Counted from the first letter of the stretch, positions 35,687 through 47,835 are shown. The stretch: 64,000 nt of DNA from Cryptomeria japonica (GCF_030272615.1 NC_081412.1:689822083-689886082); one strand, 5' to 3'. The notes: generated from the letters alone by a model not told the origin. Numbers and translations are program-made.

Positions 35687-35896
35687 TTTTGGCAATTGGA
35701 TATCCAAAGGCATGTTCAAAATTTGGACTCAAGGAAACCCCGCTTCAAATTTGGGGGCAACACACTAGAACAAACTCATGACATGCCTATAGAGTATGGT
35801 ATACATGGACAAAATAGATATTTCATTTGTCATCATGAATCTATACCAAGTGGTCCATATATGTAGCATCACTAAAGACCTCCTCCATATGAACAT

Positions 35897-36498
35897 GTGT
35901 ATGATCAATACCATCCATATATGCAACATTCTCCTCTTCCACCTGGTGCCTCAAGTATGGGATGTGGTCCAAGAAGTCAGTCTCCACCTAAGAACAATTT
36001 GGAACAGAAAATTAAGGACTTACAAAAGAAAATGGAGGACATAAATACACTAAAGCCAACTTACATAATGAGAGACATATGTTCCTATCCATTTGACAAA
36101 AGCATTCCAATGCCTCCTTTTCCTACACATTTCATGACACCTAAGTTCCATAAGTATAGAGGCAAAGGAGACCCTAAGGCACATATAAGATGGTTTTTCA
36201 TGGCTTGCATTAGGGTAGCAATAGAAGAGACATATTTGATGAGATTATTTCCACAAAGCTTAGGTGATCAAGCCATGGAATGGTTCTTCCAACTTCCACC
36301 TGGAATTAAGTCTTGGGGTGATCTAGCAGAGGCATTTATCCAACATTTCTCATACAACATAGAGACAAATATATCAGTCACTACTTTGTGTGACACCAAG
36401 CTAAAGGATGGAGAGTCTTTTTCATCATTCTTACAAAGATGGAGGAATTTAGCCAATAGATGCTCTTGTGAAATTCCACAAAAGCAAATGGTAGAGAT
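35897..36498 (+). pseudogene. Tat-type gag, cut by the CACTA insertion
   Basis: About 200 codons that start after a Pro/Gln-rich leader and a short coiled-coil-like segment (LEQKIKDLQKKMEDI). The retrotransposon capsid core follows: KFHKYRGKGDPKAHIRWF, GDQAMEWFFQLPPGIKSW, LAEAFIQHFSYNIETN and SFSSFLQRWRNLANRC. The frame leaves homologous sequence after MVEI, exactly at CACTA; the last few codons to the stop at 36529 belong to the transposon. Zinc knuckle and pol are missing. Confidence 0.88.
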
Positions 36499-36990
36499 CA
36501 CTAGTACATTCGAAGCTAATTTCCAATAGCCGATTATCGGAATTGCGACTAATTTTTGTCATAGTGCCGACAAAAGTAGCCGTCAAAAAATCGTTGGATT
36601 GGCCGATGATGCCTTGCCCATCAGAAATATGACAATCCCATGGACTCTACCAATGGTGGGCATGAATGCTCTTCCAGTTAAAAAAGTCATCAGAATCAGT
36701 AGATTTCATTGCAAAGACGACGACAATTTGGAACTTCGCACTGACGGTGATACTATTTGTCCGAAGCTTGTGTCATCGGTCCATTCGAAGACATCGACAA
36801 CCATCCGACTACAAAATGCCATTGCACATACAACATCCTCATTAGATGTTTGTGTGGTTTGAGTCGGAAGTCTGATGAATCTAGTACATTTCACTGACGA
36901 GAATGTTGTATGTCTGTCAATTACATCGTCGGTCGAAAGCTTGGTCTTCGTCATAATTACGACAATAATAATTCTTATCAAAAAAAAATT
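36499..36990 (-). repeat. CACTA terminal and subterminal region
   Basis: CACTAGTACATTCG, then many short motifs around 'ccgac', 'cgga' and 'tcgtc' in both orientations. Such motif arrays are where the second En/Spm protein binds. Frames on both strands (36599-36862, 36706-36981) have no homologous motif and are not called. Confidence 0.65.
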
Positions 36991-37109
36991 ATTATTATCT
37001 AGTCATTGATATGTATAGCGAATGATATTCTATCCCCACCACCTACCAGTAGGGGCATAGGTTTGAGGCTAATATCAGGTGCATGGTTTCAAGCTAATAT
37101 GATCAGGTG

Positions 37110-37575
37110 CACCATGGTTGAGATGGTCCAACTCCCTAGTCTCACTCTACGACTAAGCTCATGCCATATCTAAATCAAAGACATCTCAAATACATCATCG
37201 GTGGAAAGCTGCAAAATGCCATTTTCATACATAAGCAAGACATACACAATTTGGCACAATCACCAAGAGAACGGTAAAAGTGTGTTTGAGATCATTGTCC
37301 TAATTGTGGTGTGGTCATGAAGAGATGACCATAAATTTGTCAACTTTATTTACGGTGATCTCTTCATGACCACACCACAATTAGGACAATGATCTCAAAC
37401 ACACTTTTTACTGTTCTCTTGGTGATTGTGCCCAATTGTGTATGTCTTGCTTATGTATGAAAATGGCATTTTGCAGCTTTCCACCGATGATGTATTTGAG
37501 ATGTCTTTGATTTAGATATGGCATGAGCTTAGTCATAGAGTGAGACTAGAGAGTTGGACCATCTCAACCATGGTG
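37110..37575. repeat. Long foldback: two arms of about 226 bp, 12-base loop
   Basis: The left arm (37110-37335) pairs with the right arm (37348-37575). The mismatches I can see are about six substitutions and one 1-base indel. Examples of paired blocks are 'gcatgagcttag' and 'tgatctcaaacacac'. There is no open frame with recognisable content. It would fold into a near-perfect double-stranded RNA if transcribed on either strand. It could be a foldback MITE inserted in the CACTA or a hairpin made by inverted duplication. Confidence 0.93.
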
Positions 37576-39389
37576 TGCTTGCATATGTATATAGTTTTGT
37601 GTATTCATTAAAGTTCTTCATTTAATTTTGAGCATTTTGGTTAGCAAATCGGGGGTGCACTTTACATTCTCATTGTTATCCAATTCACTTACTTTATCTC
37701 TATTTATTTCTTCAGATTTGGGGTCTAGAGCTCCTCCCTAAGCAGAGATTGTTGGTCTCGTCTCCCCTTCTTTGGTTGGAGAGTTTCTTGCTATCTTTGG
37801 TAGTTTTCCCTCAGAGTTCAGCTTCTCTATTGGTCGGACTGCTATTTTTCCTACCTTCTTCTCCAAGTGCTCCTCCTCTTGTTTCCAAGATTTTTCCTTT
37901 GCCTTCTACTCAATGGCCCTTGGTTGTGCCTTCATGCCCTCTTAATGTCTTCACTGGGTTCCTATTTCCACAAGGACATTTCCTCCCCCAAAATTGTTTG
38001 TCTTTGAAATGGGGACACCTTTAGAATACAAGGACTTGGATGGGACATCCCCCTGCCGCCCTAGTGCAATCAAATACCATCATCTTTGAGACATCTCTAG
38101 GACATCCTTGAGACGTTTGAGGGACTCCCAAGAGCCTCCTGACCATCCCAACAACCCATAAGTGATTTAAAAAAAATCAAAACTTTTTTTCAAACTCCTT
38201 GCCCAAGGTCAAACCGTCACAGCCTATGGGCCCCACCCAAACCCCACCAACTTTATAAAACTGCCTCCTATTTTTGTTTCAACTTACAAAAACAAAGAGC
38301 AAGAAGCTGACAACTATGAATGTGAGAGTGAGAATTGCAGGTGCCAGGTGAAAAAGTGAGAGTGTAGAGAAAGAGGGTTGAGGAGAAGTAAGAAGAGAAG
38401 TGATACCAAGTTGCCAATTTGTAATGGTCTACCCCTATTTTGAAATCAATTTCAGTTTGTCTTTCTTGATTTTGTGAATGCCAATGTTTGTTTGCTGATA
38501 CTTTTGAGATGACATTTTCGCAAACAACATGCATGCACTGAAAGGGTTTCAATTTGGAATTGATAGTGCAGATATCACTTTATAATAATCAAGATTTGCA
38601 TTCACTGAAATGATTTTAATCAACTAAAGAGAAATATTCATGACTTACAAGTAATTAAAAAACTTACAAGGATGAGGCATATTCATTACTTACAAGTAAT
38701 AAAAAAACTTACAAGGATGAGGCATATTCGTAACTTTTGCAGGCCTGCCTTGGATATCAACACTAGAAGCAACACATATTGTTCATGTATAGACAAGACA
38801 ATATGGGAGTTCATTATACCCAACAGCTTGTGGTGTTGTTGTTTGTGTTGGCTACGTTGGACCCTGCAATTAAGATTCAATATACATTATTCAATAAGAT
38901 TAACTATGCAACATAATGAAATATTGAAAAGTGTGTTATCTTGTTGAGCTTCACTTGGTTTCAAGAATAGTTTAGCTTTCTCTACTTAACAAGGCCAATC
39001 ACGTGAAGGTGGAAGCTCATTTGGCCCCTCCCCCACCCTAACATCACTCTAGATTCCCTATTTACATATTATAACATTCATTCATTCATTCTTTCTACCA
39101 TTAATAAAATATAGCATTCATTCATTAATATCACATAACATTCATTAACACATAACATTGATTAACATTAATTAACACACAACATTCATCAATATTAATT
39201 AACACATATCATCCATAACCATTAATTAGCACATAATTACATTCACTAACACATAAAAATCAATCATTATCAAATAAGTTAGATTACAATCATTTATTTC
39301 TTTGTTTTTTCTTTGAAGCTATGAAAAGACTAAGTGGAACATCGGTTTCTTCATCATTTCCCCCCTCTAAAGATGTTCCACCAACTGCT
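37576..39389. other. Non-coding 3' part of the CACTA
   Basis: No frame with a recognisable domain. It contains a 45-bp direct duplication (38642-38735, 'acttacaaggatgaggcata') and an irregular 'attaacacataacattcat' repeat at about 39060-39260. The hydrophobic frame at 37749-38024 has no supporting features. Confidence 0.5.
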
Positions 39390-42026
39390 CATGATCTCAA
39401 TGTATGCCTAGTCCTACACTGAGGATGAGGACACTAAAGCGAAGGGGATCCTCTGCAATAACAAAGAAATGGGTTAAATTCAAAAAAAAAAAAAATTATT
39501 GTTACAAGTATTTCATTAATTTAGAGAACATAATTGTTGTGCTCTTTACCTAATGGGGCGATATCATTTTGTGTAGCCTCAACCTCAACATGCTGAACAC
39601 CCTCTAGATCATCTGGAGTTTAAATACTAAATGTTACATTAATGTTGAACACCAATTGCAATTATATTTGTTTAAAGCAATAATAGTGGTCATCTTTATC
39701 TGAGTGGGGAACATCACATTCTTGATTTTGTGTACCCAGATCATGCTCCACTTGCTCACCACTGACTACATGCTCTAAAATATTGACAAAAAGGGTTACA
39801 TTAATTACTACTCTAATTACAAATTAAGATGTTTAATTGTATTAATAGCTAAATAAATAAAATTGAATAGGAAATGAATACCTCCACTACTTGGATGCAC
39901 ATCTGGACCTTCATGTGCAAGTGGTGTTTCAGGATTAGCGGGCTGCATTCCAATGACATGCACATTGTTATCATTGCTTGCTTATTTAAAACAAATATAG
40001 TCACTTTATGTTGGAACTCAACATCAATTAGATTATTGGTAAAGTATTCAATTTGAAACTTCCATTTAGCATGTTTACTTGTGTGATGGATGCACTCGAA
40101 TGTTGTGTATGTCCACTCAATTCTCGTAGCCAATCAGCCATAGCTGAATAGCCTTGCTGGTAGGCAATTCTCTTGTCATCTTCTATGGGCACTCTATTGA
40201 ATTCAAAGCTCTGCATTTTTTCTTGGTACTGTGAATTTTGCTTGCATTGTTTGATAAAAAAAATGTTTGCAATTTATTAATATTTTGATGCAATATTTCA
40301 TTTACATGAGATACTTACAATTTGTGCAGCAAGTTTCATGTAACCATTAGAGTCGAGTTTGTGTTGCCCATGCTTTTCTTGCCTTGCCTTGGTTGCCTTT
40401 GACGTGTCACTCAATCTATAAAAAGTTTGAAATATGTTAGATTATATAAATATAAAGAGTAATTAATTAGTACATAATTACATTATTAATAGTATCACGT
40501 ACCTTCTTCTGGTGTCTAGTGGTGTATTTCCTTTTTTCCTTTCAATTCTCTCCTTGGCATCCAAAATCAGGCCCTTCCACTCCCTCTCTGGAATCATGGG
40601 GGGATGCTCGTACTTTAGGTTCCTCTCCAAATGGGTCCTATATTGGTCCCTCACATACTTTAGATATGTGCCAGCTTTTTCAAGGAGCTTGGTTTTGTCA
40701 AAGGTGTCATTTCCAAACCACTCAACCATTTGGTTTGTCAATTCATCTTTTAACCTTTTTTCTTGGTCATTCCACCTTTTAAAGCAAAAACAAACCTGTT
40801 AGATTCAGAAATGAACTGAAGCTACATTTATTACACTTCAAGAAATGGATCAAAGGAAAACTATTCTAGCAATGATATGAAATCAAAATAGTGGATTAGG
40901 GTTAGTTCACATATGATGTACCACCTTTTACATATGGTGGGCCCAAATATTTGGAATGCAATGTCACTAAGATGTTTATAGAAAATATCATTGCCTGCAA
41001 AAAATTCATGAGATCATTAGTCCAAAACGGGTGATCATAAAGTAAATTACAATTAGAGTATATATAATAATAATTTTAAAGTACCTGGAACCTTTTGTAT
41101 CTTTAAGGGAATCATTTCTTCATCTCTCACCACCAATGTGGCCTGCAACGTTCCCATACTAGCAATACGAGAAGATCCAGGAAATGATGGTATGTTATCA
41201 GCAATAGTCGCCTCTGGCACATCCTCATGTGCATCTCCTCCTAAAATAAATGAATCCACTATGAAATGGCATTAGAATTCAAGAAAAAATGCTTGAAGGG
41301 AAATAAACACATGACAAAAGATAGAGCAAAAGAGGGATCTACCAATAGTGGGTGGGCCAGTATGACGTGCACTAGAGGATGTCTGCATGCTACATGTTGC
41401 TGACATTGCAGTCAACAATACAGGTGAGGGTAACCTCTGATGAGGCGACGACGGCATTTGCACAGTAACATTGACAACACCTAAAGAATAATACATTAAA
41501 TATATGAAAAGTGCAAGAATTGTAAACAAGGATGAACCTTTATTTTGAAAATTGACAGCATCAAGTATGATGTGTTTTGGGTACTCAGAGTGATAAGCCA
41601 AGCAAGTGATAATACAAGAAAATCATCATCACTTGAAGATCCTGCAACACCCTGATCGTGGGAATGACTTTCATGAGGGCGGATAAATTTCTATAAAAAC
41701 AATACGTACATATTTTAGTTAATGACAGAAAAGAGAATAAAATATAAACCATTATTGAACTTTTGTTATAATTAAAGCTTTCATTACTACTTGCAAGTTT
41801 TCTATTGTCCGAAGCAATAATTCCACCTCTCTCGTATCTCATTAGTAATAGGATGCATGACTGCCAAAGCAACAATCGCTTTTCTAATTTTTCTAAGAGG
41901 CATTTTAAAGAATTTCATAAGGTGTGTGGGATCTTCAGGGTCATCATCACTCAACCCTAATAATTCCACATCCCTAGAAAGGTGCTCAAGTACTGCAACT
42001 CCCTTTCCCATTCCCCGAACATCCAT
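39390..42026 (-). CDS. Multi-exon CACTA second protein, Transposase_24 (Ptta/En/Spm) type
   Basis: The minus strand shows a chain of short exons with GT-AG borders: 42026-41791 (possibly with an internal intron), 41690-41585, 41480-41343, 41240-41085, 40994-40925, 40775-40503, 40415-40319, 40240-40079 and 39980-39882, with weaker ones to about 39390. Phases agree across the joins I checked from 41690 to 40079. The exon at 40775-40503 carries the Transposase_24 core (TYLKYVRDQYRTHLERN, HPPMIPEREWKGLI). The next exon carries the characteristic S..SKATKARQEKHGQHK segment. A Gln-rich and polar tail follows. In En/Spm the second protein binds the subterminal motifs and assists transposition; that role is inferred here. 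It may be joined to the SET module upstream. Confidence 0.75.
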
Positions 42027-42335
42027 CTGTGTCAGGAATATCATTGACAATTACAAAATTAATATAAATCACTAAAAAAAATCATAATAATGTAACAATT
42101 TGTTTCTATCTAATTTGTACAATTACAATGAGATTTACCTGCTCGGTAGAAGTGTCGCAAGCTACATCTCTGTCTACGATATGTGATGGATCCATGTCGG
42201 CCTATGACAAAGAAAAAATATAAAAAATATTAGCGAAATTAAACCAACAGACTTAGCAAAAAAACTTCATAATAAAATGGTATATTGGATTCATTAATTG
42301 GAGGTTGGTTAATTTAAATGGTATATAGTACGTAC

Positions 42336-43090
42336 CACCCCCATGATATTAACTTTTTTTGTATCTATACGATTCAAACTATAATCGATTAGAAGCTCTT
42401 CGCCTGCACTTATTGATTTTATCACACATACAAATACATGATTTCCCTCACGCACCTCAAATATGCAATTGGGTTGTTTATTAGTTGACCTAGGTCACAT
42501 GCTATTTATAAAACCCGCAATATTCCCTATTGCTTTTGGCTGACCATCAATGTATATAGCCACTCGTTTACTTTGATCATTATCTTTCTGTTGTATATAA
42601 TTTGCTGACAGTGCATACCTACACATACTTTTTTTATATTTAACAATCTGCATCCAATTATTGTAATTGTAACAAGGTCCAACAAACTCCATCAATTCAG
42701 CAACTCTATTGTAATAGACCTTTATTCCGTCCATGGAAAATAAGCCTAAACCATGTAATGACGAAGGTACTATGCAATATATCCTATTGTTAACACAAAA
42801 ATTGGTGTTTATTGGAGGAAGTTCCTTGGGCACCCATTGTTTCTATATATGTCTATACCTCAATGGCACCTCAATGTTGCCTTTGGTCTCATCATCATAA
42901 GAACATGACCCCCCTTGAGCAAGGAAAAATTTCATGCATTTATTGAATTTTCTTCTAATCTTTTGACCTCTTGTTGATTTCCTTATTGTAGACCTACTAC
43001 ATGTGTCACTTTCATTTTCTATTCCTGCATTTTCCTCACTCGATGAAGACAGATCTTACAAATACCTATTTGGGGTACCTGCACTCCATG
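42336..43090 (-). pseudogene. SET-domain module in the CACTA element
   Basis: Minus-strand sequence reads a SET fold: an acidic Ser-rich lead (SSSSEEN), a Cys-containing pre-region, HGLGLFSMDGIKV, then YALSANYIQ, IDGQPKAIGNIAGFINS and, after a TGA, NCIFEVREGNHVFV and ISAGEELLIDYSLN. These are the S-adenosylmethionine and substrate-fold motifs of SET lysine methyltransferases in the right order. The usual N-H-S-C core reads FINS, lacking the His, so catalysis is doubtful. In-frame stops are seen at about 42843 and 42498 and one further upstream. A GT donor at 42335, then a 63-bp exon (42201-42139) and the exon at 42026 keep phase 0, suggesting one SET-Transposase_24 gene. Confidence 0.75.
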
Positions 43091-44020
43091 AAATGAGAGA
43101 GTTAATTGGTAATGAGAGAGAAATTTTGCAAATGAGGGTAATGTTGATGAAGAAGTCAGCCCTAAAGTTGATTTTGGGATGAAAATTGGAATAAGTCCAA
43201 CCAGGGCCTCAAGTGTTGATAAATGTATTAGATTTGCTGCTAATGTCGAGGTTCGAAAAACTAAGGAAGTTTGTTTTCCAAGTAATTTAAAAAAAAAAAT
43301 TTGTTTCTATAGGGTGTATTGACTAGTTATACCTGTCCATCCATGAGACTATGCAGAATCCTCGTCAAAGGGGTTCAGGGTCCTATACAATGTAATTCAA
43401 TTATCTTATGTTAGCTAAAAATTACATAGTACACAACATGAACTTTGTAGACAAAAAGAGTATTAAATAATAAAAAGATATTGTCATCAAAATCATTGTA
43501 AATTTTTTAATTCCTTACCTTTACTTTATGTAGACTATGCAGGATCCTCAACTAAATGGTTGACGATGTCTGTAGTCAATGACCTGTTCCCACCAAGGGT
43601 GACAACATCACACAGGGACTATACCTAAAATCAACACCATCAATTGAGCATCATAAGCACTACTACATTTGTAAGTTGATAAAAAATAAATACATATGTA
43701 TCATAAGCATCAGAAGCATCACATGATGTGTCATCATATATGTAATTGAGCATCACAATTAGCATCACATATCACATGTCATCATAAACATGTAATCCAT
43801 CAGATATGTATCATAAATTACCATCCATCACATAGGTAATATACAATCCAATTTCCATAAATAAACACAATTTAAAAAATGTCACATAAATAGTCACTCT
43901 CCTTAATTAATTATGTAATGGCATTAAAATTCAAAACCTAATGAATTAATTATGTAAAAAAAATTCTATCAATAAGTCAATATTAAATAGATAATATACT
44001 AATCACATACCTCATACATT
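43091..44020. other. Non-coding spacer between the two CACTA genes
   Basis: AT-rich. It includes an irregular 'gcatcacat...catcata' repeat (about 43700-43850) and no recognisable frame. It probably contains the 3' end of TNP2 and the start of the second gene. Confidence 0.45.
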
Positions 44021-44046
44021 TCATTCTTCATCATCATGAACATCAA

Positions 44047-44105
<59 letters not shown>

Positions 44106-44155
44106 CCATCACCATCACCATCACCACCACCACCACCATCACCACCACCACCACC

Positions 44156-44189
<34 letters not shown>

Positions 44190-44581
44190 TCATCTTCTTG
44201 TTCTTCTTCTTGTTCTTCTTCATCATCATTGAGAAACTGTCGATCGTGATCATCATCCACTTCATCTTCTACTTCTTCGGTATCTTCTTCTTCCATCACA
44301 TTATACTTTATCGTCCTTCCTCTTGGATCATGTCTAACAACAAATGACCAACCCGGTTTATGTGGAACCTCTGAGTAAAATACTTGCTCATATTGGCTTG
44401 GAAGAACATAGGGCTCATCTCCAACTGGTTCAAATGACCTTGTATTTAGCATTATAAAACAATTATCATGTTCAATAACAATTCTATCAGGATTATTTTT
44501 ATTCAATCGTAGCCTGTACCATTTGACGATGAACAAAACTAATTTGAAGGAATTAAAGTCACACTCAAGTATATCATCCAA
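44021..44581 (-). CDS. TNP2 C-terminal exon (DUF4216) with Asp/Gly repeat tail
   Basis: The first 105 residues match the DUF4216 end of CACTA transposases: a FKLVLFIVKWYRL strand, INL-like segment CFIMLNTRS, EPYVLPSQYEQVFYSEVP and WSFVVRHDPRGRT. The tail is acidic and then runs into Asp and Gly homopolymers coded by the GAT/GGT microsatellite, ending DELDVHDDEE. The domain frame is open; the tail length probably varies between copies. Confidence 0.85.
44050..44192. repeat. (CAT/CAC)n trinucleotide microsatellite in coding sequence
   Basis: Nearly pure cat and cac triplets. In the transposase frame they code Asp and Gly; the Met/Val-rich (minus) and Ile/Thr-rich (plus) frames over the same bases are artefacts. 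Confidence 0.95.
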
Positions 44582-45093
44582 AATGCCATAGTATCGATTT
44601 TGAGACTATTAAGGATGTATGTCATTTCTTGATGAAATATTTGTCACCTCAAAGACTGCAGTGATGCCAAAATCACAAGTTTACTTCATGTCATCCAACT
44701 TTTTTATGCAAAATTTATGTCCATTGTAGCACATAGCGTTGTAGTGTTTGACCTGCGATATGTCAAACATGTAAAATTTATTGCATTGTGAGTTGATAAA
44801 CATGGCTGATTAATAAATTTATACGTGCGTGTTTATCTCTTAAACCATATGCTAAATCAATTTCCCTTTGTGTAACATTTTAATCTCCATTACGATGTGC
44901 TTCTTTAACCAATGAAGCCACACCTTCCCATGTTAACATTCATCCACAATGATGACAACATTCAATCCATATCGTCATCCAGTCAGGATTGTTTGTAATA
45001 TACAAATGTAGTGCATCCCACTCTCGACCAACTGTACAAAAAATAAATAGATGTCTTACAATCGATTTATTTTGAAGATTAAGAATTAATTAA

Positions 45094-45525
45094 CTACAAT
45101 AACATCTTATAATTACCTCTCACTTTCCTCAATCTACCTTTCCCTATCAAGTACTCCCCTTCAAATTTGTTAATGGTGTTGGGATCCCAAATGTGATCCA
45201 CGTGGATCTTTGCTGCAAACTTAGGAAGATATTCAGAAATGTACACCATAGTTTGGTATACCATATATCCCTCCACCATAGAACCCTCAGGATGTGCTCT
45301 TTATTGAACTAAAGCCTTCAAAAATTTCAATTGCCTCTCAACCATCCACATTGACCTAGTGTGTACAGGTCCACACAATTCAATCTCCTCAACTTGGTGT
45401 ATGAGGTAGTGTTCTTGTGCATTGAAAAAAGTTGGAGGTAGACGCTTTTGCATTTCACACATTAAATGAGGAATTTTTTTCTTCCAATATTTTATATCGT
45501 CTTTATAGATTTCTTTACATGACAA
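45094..45525 (-). pseudogene. TNP2 DUF4218 region
   Basis: Two frames in order. The first (45525-45301) has the DUF4218 signature: LMCEMQKRLPPTFFNAQEHY, LIHQVEEIELCGPVHTRSMW and ERQLKFLKALV. The second (45279-45094) continues with EGYMVYQTMVYISEYLPKF, as in the CACTA 'PEGSIAE..' segment. A stop between the two (near 45300) breaks the exon. Confidence 0.85.
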
Positions 45526-45784
45526 CCACCTACAAGGTATTCAAGATTCAAAAAAAAATATTACATAACAAGTAAAACAAATTGCAAATATAATATCCAT
45601 ACAATGAACTAAACAAATATCACTACTTACCTCATGTATTTTCCAAGATCATATATGACTTGCTTGACATTATTGTCGAAGTCACCTGGGAGAGATAGAG
45701 GTAGAACGTATTGCAACAATTATAAAATTATCTTTTCATTTTTTTGTAACATAATACAATGAAAAGTACATGTACGCGTAGTAC

Positions 45785-45967
45785 TTAAATACATACTAAA
45801 CACACAAGAACATGAATTACCTTAATGAAGGTATGCCAATCATGCATTTTCATCCCTGACCCAAATTCACTTTTCTTTGATATGAGATTGTTTACGTTCA
45901 TAGAAAATCCTATGGGAAATCGAATTTTTCGTATGACTTCTTGTATAGCATTGCTTTGCTGGTCCAT
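45785..45967 (-). pseudogene. TNP2 middle segment
   Basis: Sixty codons with the conserved SMNVNNLISKKSEFGSGMKMHDWH block, which corresponds to the 'K.HD.H' motif between the transposase core and DUF4218 in CACTA proteins. It runs into a probable intron on the left. Confidence 0.75.
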
Positions 45968-45997
45968 TAATAACCAAGGAAGCTCACTTATATTAAT

Positions 45998-46256
45998 CTA
46001 GTCTCCATGGCTATTTGATTGAATGACATTTATCATTGCATGATTGGAATCTTGAATGCCACTACATATTTTGACAATTTTTTCTTTGTCACACCTTCCA
46101 TCCAATATTTTCCATATTGTCTCTGTTATATTCTTTCCAATATGCATACTATCAAACAAATGAACAATTTGTAACTGCTCGTAGTAGGGCAACCTACTGA
46201 ATTGTCGGCGATAAATTTTTAGTCCCTTGGGAAGGTGGTCATTTATACATTCATGG
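45998..46256 (-). pseudogene. TNP2 core downstream of the gypsy insertion
   Basis: Continues the Transposase_21 domain that ends at 54143 on the other side of the gypsy element: KIYRRQFSRLPYYEQLQI, then VHLFDSMHIGKNITETIW, the family's conserved 'D.MH..KN' motif. The first residues of the apparent frame to the right of 46257 come from the LTR and are not part of it. Confidence 0.85.
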
Positions 46257-47832
46257 TGTAGGATCACCCTTCAAAGGGCTCCCACCATTTGTTTTTTATT
46301 GTGTTTTTCTTCTCAATGAAGCCATTGTATATAGAATAAGAGCCATGTGCTCATTGGTCCTAGTTAGGGTCCTAGTTGAGGTCCTAGGGTCATGAGTCAA
46401 AAGTTGAGGATTTTTTTTTGAAATAGAGGGTATGTGTGCCTTTGAGGTGTTTAGGGGTCCTTCTTATCATGTTGGTGTCCTTAGGTTTTCCCAATATGGG
46501 TCTAGGAGTCGAGAAAAGCAACATTGAGAAAGTTGCTCAAAAGTTGCATGACAACTTTTAAAAGTTGTCAAGCAACTTTTCCACCATGAGGTCAAAATAT
46601 TTAATGTAGCATGGACAGCCCTAATATGGGCACATAGATCAAGGCAAAGGTTCTATAATTAATTGCAAACCCTAAGTTAATGGGTTCAATGCTAGATATT
46701 GTACGGCCCAAGCAAAGGGACTTGACTCTGACTGCAGTTTTGTTGCCAGTCGGCACAAATGGAGTAAAAGAAGAATGTTTATGGATGGATTTTCATGAAA
46801 AACTATGTGGAGTATCTTCTATGGTGTAAATTATTTCATTTTTATCATATATATTAGGTTTTTCTTTGGCAAGTGTGGTGTGTTTGTAAAAATTTTGTAA
46901 ATTGCTTCTCACTGTCTAGTTTTGGACTGGTTTGAATAAATGGGTTCATAACTCCATTCCCTATTGTGGAATCACCATGAAACCATGGGGAATGAGATTA
47001 AAGACCCTATACTATACTTCATAGTAGGTGGGGCCCTTGAAAATGCAAGGAGGCCACTTCAAGACCCACTCTTAGGCAAGACTGGACAGTGCCCGGCTAG
47101 GAAGGGTTAAGTTGCATAGGTCTTGGAGAGCAAGGAAGGTTAGAGGAGGAGGCACCCTTTAGAGGAGTTGTAGAGGGGTGAGTGGAGCACCCTTTGTGTG
47201 AAGGAGGAGCTTCCATCAATTCAAAAAGGGTGGCAAGAGCATCAAACCCACACTATGACCTTGGCAGGCCTAAAAACCCTTAAAAACCTTAAAATCCACC
47301 TAGGGTAGTGTACGGATACTTGGAGGCCTAAAACCTAAAAAATCCTTGAGTCCTTGCAAAATGAATAGTAGGTCTTTGGGGAAGTTTCACAAGCAAGTGC
47401 ATCATTTGGGAGAGGGATCCCTAAAGGACTGGGTAGGAGGCCTAATTGGTCATAATCCTTGTAGCCCTATTTTGTAGGCAAAACACAAAATAGTGAAATC
47501 AGTAAGGGGTTGGAAGCTTGAAACCTCTTGGGGGCACATGAATGGGTGGAAAAACCATGAATTAGACCTGAACTAACCTTTCTAAGACCTAGGAAGGTGT
47601 GGAAAAGGCCTAACCCTTATTGGCCTAAGTAAGGGTTTCTTGAATCTCATGAGTAGGTGAGACCTTAGGAGTAGTTTTGCAACTTGTTGGTGGGTGGATT
47701 GGGCAAGGTTAGGGGATTCCATAAGTAGGGGAACTCCTAGAGACCTTAGGGTGTGGTTAGAACACCTGGCAATCCAAGGAAAGGATCCAAGAGCATAGAC
47801 TAGGCTAGTCTATCCCAAACCGCATCCCATCA
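46257..47832 (+). repeat. 5' LTR of the chromovirus
   Basis: Starts tgtaggatcaccc and ends atcccatca. It contains the small inverted motif aaaagttg/caactttt at about 46540-46580. Non-coding. Confidence 0.93.
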
Positions 47833-47835
47833 GAT

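Larger units (their letters stand above)
34916..36498 (+). mobile_element. Ty3/gypsy element C (Tat-like), 5' part only
   Basis: Starts TGTAGACACC, as gypsy A does but on the plus strand. It has an LTR of about 771 bp (to 35686, ending taaaca) and a leader with a TGG-starting primer site at 35690 whose tRNA I cannot name. A gag frame follows and is cut by the CACTA at 36499. No pol or 3' LTR is seen in the window. Confidence 0.7.

Noticed and set aside
36599-36981. Frames on both strands in the CACTA end
   Set aside because: They cover subterminal motif repeats of the transposon; the length fits chance for this composition.
37749-38024. Hydrophobic frame that might be a small membrane protein
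   Set aside because: T/C-rich composition explains it; no signal, homology or neighbours that support coding.
40512-40802. Plus-strand frames of 87-96 codons over 40512-40802
   Set aside because: Antisense shadows of the Transposase_24 exon at 40775-40503.
43999-44347. Met/Val-rich (minus) and Ile/Thr-rich (plus) open frames
   Set aside because: Other reading frames of the CAT/CAC repeat; only the Asp/Gly frame continues a real domain.
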